A DNA stretch of 64,000 nucleotides from JACVRW01 sp963803085 (GTDB lineage Bacteria; Actinomycetota; Thermoleophilia; Solirubrobacterales; Thermoleophilaceae). A model generated the notes under the pieces. It was not told the origin of the DNA. It ran no database searches and saw nothing but the letters and a program-made list of their open reading frames with translations. The position numbers and the translations under genes are program-made. Location of the stretch: the NCBI GenBank assembly GCA_963803085.1, contig CAWDLE010000006.1, positions 14,423-78,422 on the forward strand, in the 5' to 3' direction. Of the stretch, positions 48,196 to 56,384 are shown in pieces. Each line of letters opens with the position of its first letter. Position 1 is the stretch's first letter.

Positions 48196-48783
48196 TAGCG
48201 CCCTGAGCGTGGCCCGCATCGCCGCACGGGAGCGGTCCTCGCTGAGGCGCTGGTGCGCGCGCAGCCCCTCCCAGGCCGTCCAGGCGGACGCCGCCACGAG
48301 CGCGGCCAGAAGCACGCCGCGTTCGCTCTGCTCGACCTTCTCGAGCTCGGGGCGGAACACCCGCTCGACCTCGCGTGCCTTCTGCCGGCGCGTGCTCTGG
48401 AGCCAACCGGACACGACCTCCGACTCCGGCTCGAGTAGCAGCGCGGCGCGCCGCACGGGGGTGACCGTCTCGAGCAGACGCCCGCGTTGTGAAGCGAAGG
48501 CCTCGATCCGCTCTTCCAGCGGCAGCGACACGTCGATCGGGTCGAGCGTGGGCACGATGCGCTCGTACTGCTGAACCGCAACGGCCTGGTAGAGCGCCTC
48601 GCGGTCGGCGAAGTGCTGGAACAGCGAGCGCTCGGAGACGCCGGCGCGGGCGGAGATCCGCTCGGCGGTCGGCTGGACCTGCCCCTCGTAGAGGAGCGCG
48701 AGCAGGGCATCCACGAGCGCCTGCCGGGTGCGCTCGGCGCGGACGGTACGGCCGTCGCGCTGCCCCTTGGCCGGCGCGTTCAT
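48178..48783 (-). CDS. TetR-family transcriptional regulator
   Basis: A 201-residue regulator with an N-terminal helix-turn-helix (ALVDALLALLYEGQVQPTAERISARAGVSERSLFQHFADREALY, e.g. ISARAGVSERSLFQHF) and an all-helical ligand domain. TAGGGT (48795-48790 on the minus strand) is six bases before the ATG. Ligand and targets are unknown. No divergent gene is adjacent; about 180 bases upstream are non-coding. Confidence 0.87.
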   Translation of the reverse strand: MNAPAKGQRDGRTVRAERTRQALVDALLALLYEGQVQPTAERISARAGVSERSLFQHFADREALYQAVAVQQYERIVPTLDPIDVSLPLEERIEAFASQRGRLLETVTPVRRAALLLEPESEVVSGWLQSTRRQKAREVERVFRPELEKVEQSERGVLLAALVAASAWTAWEGLRAHQRLSEDRSRAAMRATLRALLAPQR

Positions 48784-48964
48784 GTGTCTACCCTAGGCTT
48801 TTCTTCGCAACGAGCGCGGTCTTTTGAAGCCGGGGCTTGACGGCCTCTGGGAGTCGTGTTCTACTCCGCCGCAGAGACGCGGACCCAAGCGCAAAGAGCG
48901 AAGCCACGAGGATGTGAGGCTCGCCGCGCCGCTCCGGAGACTTCGGTCACCGGTAGCGCGCTCC
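48784..48964. other. Intergenic region without recognised features
   Basis: About 180 bases between the starts/ends of the tetR-type and PNPOx-like genes. It contains the tetR -10 box (48790-48795). A plus-strand TTGACG (48837) is followed 17 bases later by TCTACT, but no gene is downstream of it. No hairpin or RNA gene stands out. Confidence 0.3.
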
Positions 48965-49930
48965 TCAAGCGCTAAGTTCGCGTCTCGTTTTTTTTGCCTT
49001 GCGCCAGAAGCGCACCATGTTGCGGGCGTTCATCCGGTAGAGCTGGAGCTTCGACACCGGTGGCAGCTCGAGGCCGCCCACCATGCGCTGCGGCACCAGC
49101 ACCCAGCCCCCGTCCTCCTCGACGAGGTCCCCGCGTACCTGGAAGTTCCGCTGCCATGAGAAGTCGGGGCCGTGGTCGTGAACCGTCACGCACGCGAGGC
49201 CAGGCTGGACCGGCACGCCGAGCACGTCGCCGCCGAGCCGGACCCGGCGCGCCGCCGGATCGACCGAGATCGGGACCCGCACCGAGAAGGGAAAGCCGTC
49301 CGGCGCCACGAGCGACAGCACGCCGTTCGGGTAGCGCCCGCCGAGCTCGTCCATGCGCGCGTCCCAGACCGGCGGCGCGCCCGCGGTGGAGGCGTGCGGC
49401 GCGGGGGGCTCCTCGTCGTGGCCTGAGCGCACCTCCTCCATGCGCGCGTCGAAGAGCCGCGGCTCGAGCTTGGGATCGCCGCCGGGCCACACGTACACGC
49501 GCTCCGGACGCACGTGGATGTAGAGGCGGGTGTAGTAGAAGCTGAACAGCCGCTGGAGCGGCTTCGGCGGCATCACGTCCTTCGAGCCGGGAAGCTTCTC
49601 CAGCGCCTCGCGGGTGTAGCGCTGGCGGTTGGCCTCCAGATCGCGAGCGTCCACGTCGGCCGTGCCCTGCACCAGCACCTGCGGCGCGGCGTCCATCCCG
49701 CTTCCCGTCGGATCCGAGAACAGCAGCGAGACCTTCGGATTGGCGCGCGCGTCCTCGGCCTTCTTCGGGTAGCCGAGAGCGGTGGTCACGTCGATGCACG
49801 GATCGCCCTGGTCGTAGTAGGGCGTGAGCGGCCAGCAGATCGGGCGGCCGCGCGAGTCCACCGTCGTGAACTCGGTGGTGAGGAAGCTGTTGAAGACCTG
49901 CTGGACCTCGGGCGGCAGCGACGCGGTCAC
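48965..49930 (-). CDS. Pyridoxamine-phosphate-oxidase-like flavin-binding protein
   Basis: A 321-residue protein with two split-barrel-like halves. The first (SFLTTEFTTVDSRGRPICWP, KVSLLFSDPTGSGMD, VLVQGTADV) is the clearer PNPOx-type FMN/F420-binding fold. The second (VLSLVAPDGFPFSVRVPI) repeats it more loosely. TAACCT (49942-49937 on the minus strand) is six bases before the GTG. An eight-base A run near the C-terminus makes the last residues sensitive to indel error. Substrate unknown. Confidence 0.78.
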   Translation of the reverse strand: MTASLPPEVQQVFNSFLTTEFTTVDSRGRPICWPLTPYYDQGDPCIDVTTALGYPKKAEDARANPKVSLLFSDPTGSGMDAAPQVLVQGTADVDARDLEANRQRYTREALEKLPGSKDVMPPKPLQRLFSFYYTRLYIHVRPERVYVWPGGDPKLEPRLFDARMEEVRSGHDEEPPAPHASTAGAPPVWDARMDELGGRYPNGVLSLVAPDGFPFSVRVPISVDPAARRVRLGGDVLGVPVQPGLACVTVHDHGPDFSWQRNFQVRGDLVEEDGGWVLVPQRMVGGLELPPVSKLQLYRMNARNMVRFWRKAKKTRRELSA

Positions 49931-49939
49931 AGCCGCAGG

Positions 49940-50897
49940 TTACTTGGGCTTGGGGGCCGGCCTGGCCCGGGGGAGACGTGCGCGCCTGCTCCGGCTTGAC
50001 GTTCGCGGGCTGCTCGGGGTTGGCGCCGGCGGGCTGCTCGCCGGACTCCGGAGCCGGCTTCTTGACCTGCCCAGGAGGAGTGGCCTTGGGCCGGTCGTTT
50101 CCTCCGCCGCCCGCGGGCGCATCGGCGCCATCCTTGTTCGCCTGCCCCGGCGGCGTACCGCCCCCGCCCTTGCGAGCCTGGCCTGGCGGGGTGCCACCCT
50201 CCGTCTTGCGCGCCTGGCCCGGCGGGGTGCCGCCCTCAGTCTTCCGCGCCTGGCCCGGCGGCATGCTGCCCTCGCCCTTCCCGGCCTGCCCGGGCGGCGT
50301 CCAGTTCTCGCCCTTCTTTGCGAGGCCCGGTGGAACGCCGCCGTTCTCCTTCTTGGCAAGCCCGGGTGGCACGTCCCCGTTCGGCCTGCCGCGACCATGC
50401 GATCCCCCCTCGCCACCGTCGCGAGGCTCGGCGCCGTCGTCGCCCCCGCCGGGGCCGGGGCCCGAGCCCGGGCCGCCCGCCTCGCCACGCTCCGGATCAC
50501 CGGCGACCGGAGCGAGGACGGAAGGGGTGTCCTTCGAGCGCGAATCCGAGCGACGCTCGACGAGCTTGCCTCCATCGACGATGCCGAGCCGTTCCGCAAC
50601 GCCGGCCTTGGCGACACCCGCTGTGCCCGTGGCCGCGATCGCCACGACAGCGGTGATCTGTGCGACTCCGCTTCCGGACAGCGCGGCCACGAGCCCTCCG
50701 AACACACCGCCGCCGCCGACGGCCGCGCCGCCACCCGCAACCGCAGCTCCTCCCGCAGCCAGCCCGCCGACCGCGGCTGCTCCACCGCCGGCCGTGCCGC
50801 CCCCCAGCGCGGCGCCGCGCAGCCCCGCCCCGGCAGTCACGGGGAGGATGAGGGCGAAGTCCCGGTGCTGGCCGCGCAGCGCCACCTCGAACTCGCG
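49940..50897 (-). pseudogene. C-terminal part of sigma fusion: TM helix and PPGxAK repeats
   Basis: The continuation of the sigma-factor protein in another frame. After REFEVALRGQHRDFALILP comes a Gly/Ala-rich stretch and a probable membrane helix (VAQITAVVAIAATGTAGVA). A long extracytoplasmic tail then carries about nine units of the type PPGQARK-x-GG (PPGLAKK, PPGQAGK, PPGQARK, PPGQANK, PPGQVKK). One more extra C in a five-C run near 49949-49953 hides the natural end GPKPK and a TAA at 49940-49942. That TAA overlaps the -10 box of the next gene. Broken gene or assembly error. Confidence 0.65.
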
Positions 50898-51597
50898 TGC
50901 AGCCGACACAGCCGCGGACGTGGCGGCGCAAGGTGCGCCGGCGCAGCGACGAGCCGGTGAGCGTCGAGAGCTGGAACCTGATCTCTCCGCACGGAGTGTT
51001 GCGTGCATCCCGCGTGGAGATCAACGAGTCGCGCGCCTGAAATACGAGCGAGCGGACCTTGGCGGTGTCCACATCGAGCACCTGGGCGATCTGGGCATGA
51101 CTGAGCGCCTCGAGCTCCGACAGCACGATAGCCGCGCGCTGTGGCTCGGGCAGCTGGCCGAGATCGGCCACGAGCGCGCGCAACTCCTCGCGGCGCTCGA
51201 CCTCCTCGGAAAGGCCCTCCATGCCCCAGGCCTCCACGGCACGCTCCTCCGGCGGTCCGTGACGCCCCGTCCACAGAGCGCCCGCGGCCGATCCCTCGCG
51301 CACGCGTCGTGAGCGCAGCAGCGACAGGCAACGGTTGCGGGCCACCGTGTAGAGCCAGGGCTTCAGGTCGAGCTCGTCCGCGGAGCCCGTGATCTCACGG
51401 TACGCGCTCAGGAAGGTGTGCTGGACCGCGTCCTCCGCGTCCTCGAGCCGCCCCGTCAGGTGGCGGCAGAACGACAGGATCGGCCCGTGGTGGCGTTCGT
51501 ACAGCAGCTCGAACGCGCGCGCGTCGCCGTCACGCACGGCCTCGACGAGTCGCGCGTCGCGTATGTCCTCACGGCCGACGTGAACGAGTGGTGCCAC
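50497..51597 (-). CDS. ECF sigma factor with fused anti-sigma-like zinc finger (frameshifted)
   Basis: Sigma region 2 (ELLYERHHGPILSFCRHLTG, AEDAVQHTFLSAYREI, PWLYTVARNRCLSLLRSRR, each as seen) and region 4 (LPEPQRAAIVLSELEALSHAQIAQVLDVD, e.g. SHAQIAQVLDVDTAKVRSLV) fill residues 1-185. A segment with RRHVRGCVGC follows, the H-x3-C-x2-C of zinc anti-sigma domains. The frame is then lost near 50896: one extra base separates it from REFEVAL and the membrane/PPG tail. Residues after about 235 in this frame are noise. It is a sigma/anti-sigma fusion that would be tethered to the membrane. Confidence 0.82.
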   Translation of the reverse strand: MAPLVHVGREDIRDARLVEAVRDGDARAFELLYERHHGPILSFCRHLTGRLEDAEDAVQHTFLSAYREITGSADELDLKPWLYTVARNRCLSLLRSRRVREGSAAGALWTGRHGPPEERAVEAWGMEGLSEEVERREELRALVADLGQLPEPQRAAIVLSELEALSHAQIAQVLDVDTAKVRSLVFQARDSLISTRDARNTPCGEIRFQLSTLTGSSLRRRTLRRHVRGCVGCTRVRGGAARPAPGLRPHPPRDCRGGAARRRAGGRHGRRWSSRGRRAGCGRSCGCGWRRGRRRRRCVRRARGRAVRKRSRTDHRCRGDRGHGHSGCRQGRRCGTARHRRWRQARRASLGFALEGHPFRPRSGRR

Positions 51598-51863
51598 TCA
51601 CGCATTATCGGCATTGCAGCGGACACCCGGAGGCCTGGCGAAGCGCTATCGGTTCGGAAGGCGCTCCAGGCCCTAGCGCTCGGTGCGCTTCGGAAAGCGC
51701 GAACTGCCCGCTTCGGAGCTTCTTCCCGCGCGCCTGCGGAGTAGGCCACGCGATAGAGCGCGGCATCCCTCACGTACTGGGCAACGCTGATGCCCTGCTT
51801 GCTCGCCTCCTGCTCCAGCTGGTCCCAGAGGTCGTTGGGAAATCTGATCGTGGTCGCCCGCAT
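51456..51863 (-). CDS. Ribbon-helix-helix (CopG-like) protein
   Basis: A 135-residue frame whose first ~45 residues are a ribbon-helix-helix DNA-binding domain (MRATTIRFPNDLWDQLEQEA, SKQGISVAQYVRDAALYRVA). The rest is Arg/Ala/Ser-rich and overlaps the sigma gene by 142 bases, so it is probably not native. A stop in the neighbouring frame (51598-51600) directly before the sigma GTG would give a protein of ~88 residues in operon with the sigma factor. It may regulate the sigma or pilin genes. Confidence 0.55.
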   Translation of the reverse strand: MRATTIRFPNDLWDQLEQEASKQGISVAQYVRDAALYRVAYSAGAREEAPKRAVRAFRSAPSARAWSAFRTDSASPGLRVSAAMPIMREWHHSFTSAVRTYATRDSSRPCVTATRARSSCCTNATTGRSCRSAAT

Positions 51864-51973
51864 TGCACCACTAGAACGCATCCAGGCCGACGATGTTGGG
51901 TAGTGTGCCGAATCAGTCCAACACTGCAAGATCCGCGTCAAGTTTGGCGCTATCGCAACCGATATCGGTAGCG

Positions 51974-53359
51974 ATGTCTAATCGTCGGTCCCTGTCTTCA
52001 GAGCAGGGCTCGCTCATGGTCGAGGTGCTCATGGGCGCGCTCCTGCTGGCGCTCGCGACGTTCGCGGTTTTCAACGGCCTCGAGGGTGCACAGGCCACTG
52101 GCCGCATGAACAAGGAGCGTTCAGTGTCCTCCACGCTGGCCCAGCAGGACATCGAACGGCTGCGCGCCTACCCGATCACCTCGCTCTCGAACTACCGCCA
52201 GACGCGGACGGTGAACGTGGCCGGCGTGGCCTACACGGTCGAGTCGCGCTCCGACTGGGTGGTCGATGCGACCGGCGTGGTGAGCTGCACGACCAACGCC
52301 GCGCAGCCTCAGTACATGAAACTCACCTCGACCGTGAACTCGCCGGCGAGCGCGAGCCGCCCCGTTCGCGAGGTGAGCCTGCTGACGCCGGCGCCGGGCG
52401 CCTTCAGCGGCAGCTCGGGCACGCTGGCCGTGAAGGTCACGAAGCGCGACGCCTCGCCGCACGTCGGCGTGACGGTGCAGCTGAGCGGACCCGGATCCTT
52501 CTCGAGCACGACCAATGAGTTCGGCTGCGCGATCTTCGGAATGATTCCGTCCGGCAACTACGACGTGAACGTTCCCGGCTACGTGTCCTGGGGCGGCGAG
52601 GGCTTCGCCGACGGCCAGGCGGCGGTCGTGGCGGCGGAGACCAGTCTCAAGCAGGTCGAGGTGGAGGCACCTGCGTCGCTCAAGGCTCGGTTCAGGCCGC
52701 CGTCGGGCGTGCCCGCCGACTGGACCACCACCGCGCTCTCCAGCGCGATCACCGTCGCGAACGCCAAGCTCCCCGGCGGCTTCAAGGAGTTCCCGTCTGG
52801 GTCCGGGTCGGTGGCCGCGATCGACGCCACGGGCCTCTTCCCGTTCCTCGACGGGTATGGCGTCTACGCGGGCACCTGCCGTGCGAACAATCCGGCCTTC
52901 TGGCAGTCGACCTACTTCCAGCCGGGCGGTCCGGGGCACGCTGCGCTCGACCCCGGCGACTTCCTCAAGCCGGTGGACGTCGACATGGGCGCGCTGCGGG
53001 TGGTCGTCCGGACGGCGACCAACACGGTCTTCGGCGCATCATGGCCGGCGCGCGTGACCGTGCGGCTGGGTGACACCGGGGACACGCGCACGGGCTGCAC
53101 TGCGAACACGCTCGTCTACAACATCCCGAACGTAACCGACCGCGTCGACTTCATCCTGCCGCTGGGCACCTACCGAATCTGCGTGAGCGGTTCGAACAGC
53201 TCCGGCGGAACCGTGCGCAACAAGCAGACGGCCACGTCGGCGTCGAGCGGCATTCCGGCGCACCCGCGCCTGGCCCCTACGACGGCCTTCTATCAGCCCG
53301 TGACCATCACCCTGCCGTCGTCCGGCTCAACCGGCGCATGTTCCACGAGCGCGACATGA
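51974..53359 (+). CDS. Prepilin-like protein with carboxypeptidase-regulatory-type domain (PilV-like)
   Basis: A 461-residue protein. A class III-type prepilin leader (SSEQG/SLMVE, Glu at +5) precedes a hydrophobic helix (LMGALLLALATFAVFNGLEGA). About 430 residues of beta-rich, cysteine-containing extracellular sequence follow, including a CarboxypepD-regulatory-like unit (VKVTKRDASPHVGVTVQLSG, GCAIFGMIPSGNYDVNVPGY). It is likely a minor pilin or pseudopilin with an adhesion-like head. It overlaps the next prepilin gene by four bases (ATGA). Confidence 0.78.
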   Translation: MSNRRSLSSEQGSLMVEVLMGALLLALATFAVFNGLEGAQATGRMNKERSVSSTLAQQDIERLRAYPITSLSNYRQTRTVNVAGVAYTVESRSDWVVDATGVVSCTTNAAQPQYMKLTSTVNSPASASRPVREVSLLTPAPGAFSGSSGTLAVKVTKRDASPHVGVTVQLSGPGSFSSTTNEFGCAIFGMIPSGNYDVNVPGYVSWGGEGFADGQAAVVAAETSLKQVEVEAPASLKARFRPPSGVPADWTTTALSSAITVANAKLPGGFKEFPSGSGSVAAIDATGLFPFLDGYGVYAGTCRANNPAFWQSTYFQPGGPGHAALDPGDFLKPVDVDMGALRVVVRTATNTVFGASWPARVTVRLGDTGDTRTGCTANTLVYNIPNVTDRVDFILPLGTYRICVSGSNSSGGTVRNKQTATSASSGIPAHPRLAPTTAFYQPVTITLPSSGSTGACSTSAT

Positions 53360-54060
53360 CCCGCATATCGCGCCGGCTCCGCTCGGACGAGTCCGGCTTC
53401 ACGCTGATCGAACTGCTCACGTCGATGGCGATCGGGATGATCCTGCTGTTCGCGGCGTTCATGCTGCTCGACCGCTCGACGGCGCTGACGAAGCAGATCA
53501 CCGACCGCCAGGACGCGGTCCAGCGCGGCCGTCAGGCGATGGAGCTGATGGTGCGCGACCTTCGCTCGCAGGTCTGCCTCGGCGACGAGACCGAGCCGAT
53601 CACGGTCGCACAGAACGACCGCGTGACCTTCTATGCCGACCTCAGCGACGGCACCACGGATGTCCAGCAGCGCAGGATCCGCTACGACGCCGCCACGAAG
53701 AGCATCTACGAGGACATCTTCATCGGCACCGGCACGTATCCGGACCTCGTGTACCCGGTGGGACCCACGCGCTCGCGACTGATGCTCGCGAATGTCGAGC
53801 CCGTCATGGATGCGGGCGTTCCGCGGCCGATCCTGCGCTACTACGCCTTCCGCGAGGGGGGCGTGGCGGGCGATCTCGAGCAGCTCACGGCCCCGCTCAT
53901 CCCGGATGACGCAATCCGCACGGTGATGGTGAAGATCGCCTTCGTCGTGCTCCCCGACGGCGTCCGGCCGCGCAACCAGGACGCGACGATGCTCGAGAGC
54001 GATGTGTACGTCCGTCTCGCCGATCCGTCGACTCCCTCGGAGGGACCGCGATGCATCTGA
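53356..54060 (+). CDS. Prepilin-like protein (PilW-like)
   Basis: A 234-residue protein with a classical type IV prepilin leader: DESG/FTLIELLTSMAIGMILLFAAF (cleavage after Gly, Glu at +5). The mature domain is typical of PilW-like minor pilins (AMELMVRDLRSQVCLGDE, VTFYADLSDG). The ATG at 53356 overlaps the stop of the preceding gene; an ATG six codons upstream is possible. It overlaps the third prepilin gene by ten bases. No prepilin peptidase or pilus ATPase is in the window. Confidence 0.82.
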   Translation: MTRISRRLRSDESGFTLIELLTSMAIGMILLFAAFMLLDRSTALTKQITDRQDAVQRGRQAMELMVRDLRSQVCLGDETEPITVAQNDRVTFYADLSDGTTDVQQRRIRYDAATKSIYEDIFIGTGTYPDLVYPVGPTRSRLMLANVEPVMDAGVPRPILRYYAFREGGVAGDLEQLTAPLIPDDAIRTVMVKIAFVVLPDGVRPRNQDATMLESDVYVRLADPSTPSEGPRCI

Positions 54061-56033
54061 CTCTTCTCAAGCTCCGCTGCCAGCAGGGCTTCACGACCAT
54101 CACGCTCATGGGCGTGCTCGCGGTGGGCGGGCTGCTGATCGCCGCCGGATTCGCGGCCGTGGACCCGGACATCTCCCTGTCGCGCGAGGACCAGGACTAC
54201 AAGCAGGCCTACGGGGCCGCCGAGTCCGGGCTTCAGTGGTATCTCAACTCGCTCGGCACGGACAACAACTACTACACGCTGTGCAGCTCGGGCCTGCCCC
54301 AGCCGGCCCCCGGCGAAGCCGCGCCGGTGAACCCCAAATGGGACAACAGCGGCTTCGACCCGCGGATCTGGCGCAACCTTCCAGGCGAGAGCGCCAGGTA
54401 CACCGTCGAGCTGCTGCCGGCCCCCGGCTTCACCCAGTGCGTGCCCGGCAACCAGTACTCGATGGTCGATCCCAACGGAAACATGCGCCTGCGTGTGACG
54501 GGGCGCTCGCGCGGCGAGACGCGCAGCGTCCTGGCCACGCTGCGACGCCGCAACTTCATCGACTACGTCTACTTCACCGACTACGAGACGCTCGACCCGG
54601 CCGCGTACTCGAACCCGGTGACCGCCGAGTCCAACTGCGCCCGCTACCGCGCCGGGCGCGCCGGCCGCGGCTGCACCGAGATCCGCTTCACCGACACGGA
54701 CGACCAGCTCGGCCCGGTGCACACGAACGACAACTTCCTCGTCTGCGGCACGCCGCAGTTCGGGCGGACGAAGCGCGACCGCGTGGAGGCGAGCAACGGC
54801 ACGAGCCCCTGGGCGTTCGACTGCGCATCGACCCCCGACGTCAGGGGCACCCTGCAACACCCCGCCGCGGCGCTCGGGATGCCGCCCTCGAACCGCGAGA
54901 TCGCGAACGTCGCGCTTCCCACCTACAAGTTCCGCGGCAAGACGATCATCGAGCTCCAGGGCACGAACATGCTCGTCACGAACCGGGTGCTGTGGCCGGA
55001 CGGGCTTCCGCGCTCGATGGCGCTGCCACCCAACGGAGTGATCTGGGCCGAGGCCACCACCGGAACCTGCACGTCGACCTTCGACCGCACCCAGGACTAC
55101 TCGGACCCGCGGCTGCCCTGCGGCGACATCTGGCTGAAGGGCAACTACGCCCGCGATCTCACGGTCGCGGCAGACGGCGACATCGTGATCAACGGCCATC
55201 TCGAGCGCTCGAGTGGCGGCGACGGGCTCCTGCTGGGGCTGATCGCGAACAACTTCGTGCGCGTCTACCACCCGACCTACACGGACGACGACTGCGACAC
55301 GAACGACGCCGGCTCGATCACGGACCTGAAGATCCAGGCGGCGATACTCGCGCTGAAGCACTCGTTCATCGTGGACAACTGGAACTGCGGGCCCTCGCTG
55401 GGAGCGCTGCACGTGGAAGGCGCCATCGCGCAGAAGTTCCGCGGGCCCGTCGGCACCGGCAGCGGCCTCTCGATCAACACGGGGTACCGCAAGGACTACG
55501 TCTACAACGACCGCCTGCGCTACCGCGAGCCGCCGTTCTTCATGGATCCGGTCCAGGCGTCCTGGCGCATCGCGCGCCAGAACGAGCAGGTCCCGGCTAC
55601 CGCTGAGAAGCGCGCGATCTCCGCGGCCAGCAGCTCCGGCCCGCTGGTGGTGGCGCCGTGTCCGTGTCCCTCGAGGACACGGAGCTCGGCGTTCGGGATC
55701 GCCTCGCTGTACGCATCCGTGGAGCGCCGGGCCCAGTCAGGGCTATCGCTGCCGAGCAGCACGAGTGTCGGCGTGGCGAGGCGCCCGAGCGCGGCCCGGT
55801 CGAGGCTGAAAGCCAGCTCGGCACGCAGCTCGCGCGGCAGTGTCGGCGAAATCTGTTTGCGCCGCTCCCACACCGGCGAGCCGGCGAGCTCGTCGATCTC
55901 GTCCTCGCTGTGCCCCGCCACCCTGCGGAAGAACTCGCGGAGCAACGTGTCGCCGTCGCCTCGTCGGATCAGCCGTTCCCAGCGGTCGATCAGCTCGCCG
56001 TCGGTCAGCACAGCGCCCATCGGGGGTTCGTAG
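54051..56033 (+). CDS. PilX-like pilus assembly protein, 3' end frameshifted
   Basis: About 517 plausible residues: an atypical prepilin-like helix (GFTTITLMGVLAVGGLLIAAG), KQAYGAAESGLQWYLNSLG as in PilX-type proteins, and a long beta-rich, cysteine-rich head (RGCTEIRFTDTDDQLGPVHTN, ILALKHSFIVDNWN). From about residue 518 the frame reads the antisense of the hydrolase gene for 140 Ser/Arg-rich residues. One missing base near 55592 would give the ending PGYR and a stop at 55604-55606. It forms a three-gene prepilin operon. Confidence 0.75.
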   Translation: MHLTLLKLRCQQGFTTITLMGVLAVGGLLIAAGFAAVDPDISLSREDQDYKQAYGAAESGLQWYLNSLGTDNNYYTLCSSGLPQPAPGEAAPVNPKWDNSGFDPRIWRNLPGESARYTVELLPAPGFTQCVPGNQYSMVDPNGNMRLRVTGRSRGETRSVLATLRRRNFIDYVYFTDYETLDPAAYSNPVTAESNCARYRAGRAGRGCTEIRFTDTDDQLGPVHTNDNFLVCGTPQFGRTKRDRVEASNGTSPWAFDCASTPDVRGTLQHPAAALGMPPSNREIANVALPTYKFRGKTIIELQGTNMLVTNRVLWPDGLPRSMALPPNGVIWAEATTGTCTSTFDRTQDYSDPRLPCGDIWLKGNYARDLTVAADGDIVINGHLERSSGGDGLLLGLIANNFVRVYHPTYTDDDCDTNDAGSITDLKIQAAILALKHSFIVDNWNCGPSLGALHVEGAIAQKFRGPVGTGSGLSINTGYRKDYVYNDRLRYREPPFFMDPVQASWRIARQNEQVPATAEKRAISAASSSGPLVVAPCPCPSRTRSSAFGIASLYASVERRAQSGLSLPSSTSVGVARRPSAARSRLKASSARSSRGSVGEICLRRSHTGEPASSSISSSLCPATLRKNSRSNVSPSPRRISRSQRSISSPSVSTAPIGGS

Positions 56034-56362
56034 AGCACCAGCCGCGGCAGGCCGTCGAGGAGCTGCGCGGCTCCCGCCGCGACCAGGCCACCGTACGAGT
56101 GCCCGACAAGCATTGCGCTGTCCCCGGCGTCACGCACGACAGCCGCCACGTCGTGGAACTCACGCTCGACCTCGTAACTCTGGCCGTCCGACGAGTCGCC
56201 GCGCCCGCGCCGGTCGATCGCGATCACAGTGAAGGCACTCTCGAGCTCCGGACGGACGAGGTCGAAGCTCCAGCGTGCCGACCCGGCGCCGTGTACGAGC
56301 ACCACCGGCGGCCCCTCGCCGCTCACCTCGCACGCGATGCTGACGCCATCCGGGCTGGTCAC
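55520..56362 (-). CDS. Alpha/beta hydrolase
   Basis: A 280-residue hydrolase: VVLVHGAGSARWSFDLVRP (oxyanion region), GRGDSS, nucleophile Ser in LVGHSYGGLVAAG, acid Asp in VLLGSDSPDW, His in EGHGHGATTSGP. The GTG at 56360-56362 starts the conserved N-terminus (TSPDGVSIACEVSGEG). The last ~25 residues lie antisense to the pilin gene. A one-base shift would end it at 55597-55599, so the tail is suspect. Substrate unknown. Confidence 0.85.
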   Translation of the reverse strand: MTSPDGVSIACEVSGEGPPVVLVHGAGSARWSFDLVRPELESAFTVIAIDRRGRGDSSDGQSYEVEREFHDVAAVVRDAGDSAMLVGHSYGGLVAAGAAQLLDGLPRLVLYEPPMGAVLTDGELIDRWERLIRRGDGDTLLREFFRRVAGHSEDEIDELAGSPVWERRKQISPTLPRELRAELAFSLDRAALGRLATPTLVLLGSDSPDWARRSTDAYSEAIPNAELRVLEGHGHGATTSGPELLAAEIARFSAVAGTCSFWRAMRQDAWTGSMKNGGSR

Positions 56363-56384
56363 CTGCCGGAGCACGCGCGCGAGC

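Noticed and set aside
48837..48865. Plus-strand promoter for a small RNA (TTGACG, 17 bases, TCTACT)
   Set aside because: The -10 is poor, no terminator or gene follows, and the strand is antisense to the PNPOx-like gene.
50140..50400. Collagen-like or CRISPR-like repeat
   Set aside because: The repeat is in-frame protein repeat PPGxAK inside a coding region; there is no Gly-X-Y periodicity, no spacers and no cas genes.
48972..51008. 678-residue frame as one protein
   Set aside because: Its N-terminal half is the sigma-fusion tail, its C-terminal half reads the PNPOx-like gene out of frame.
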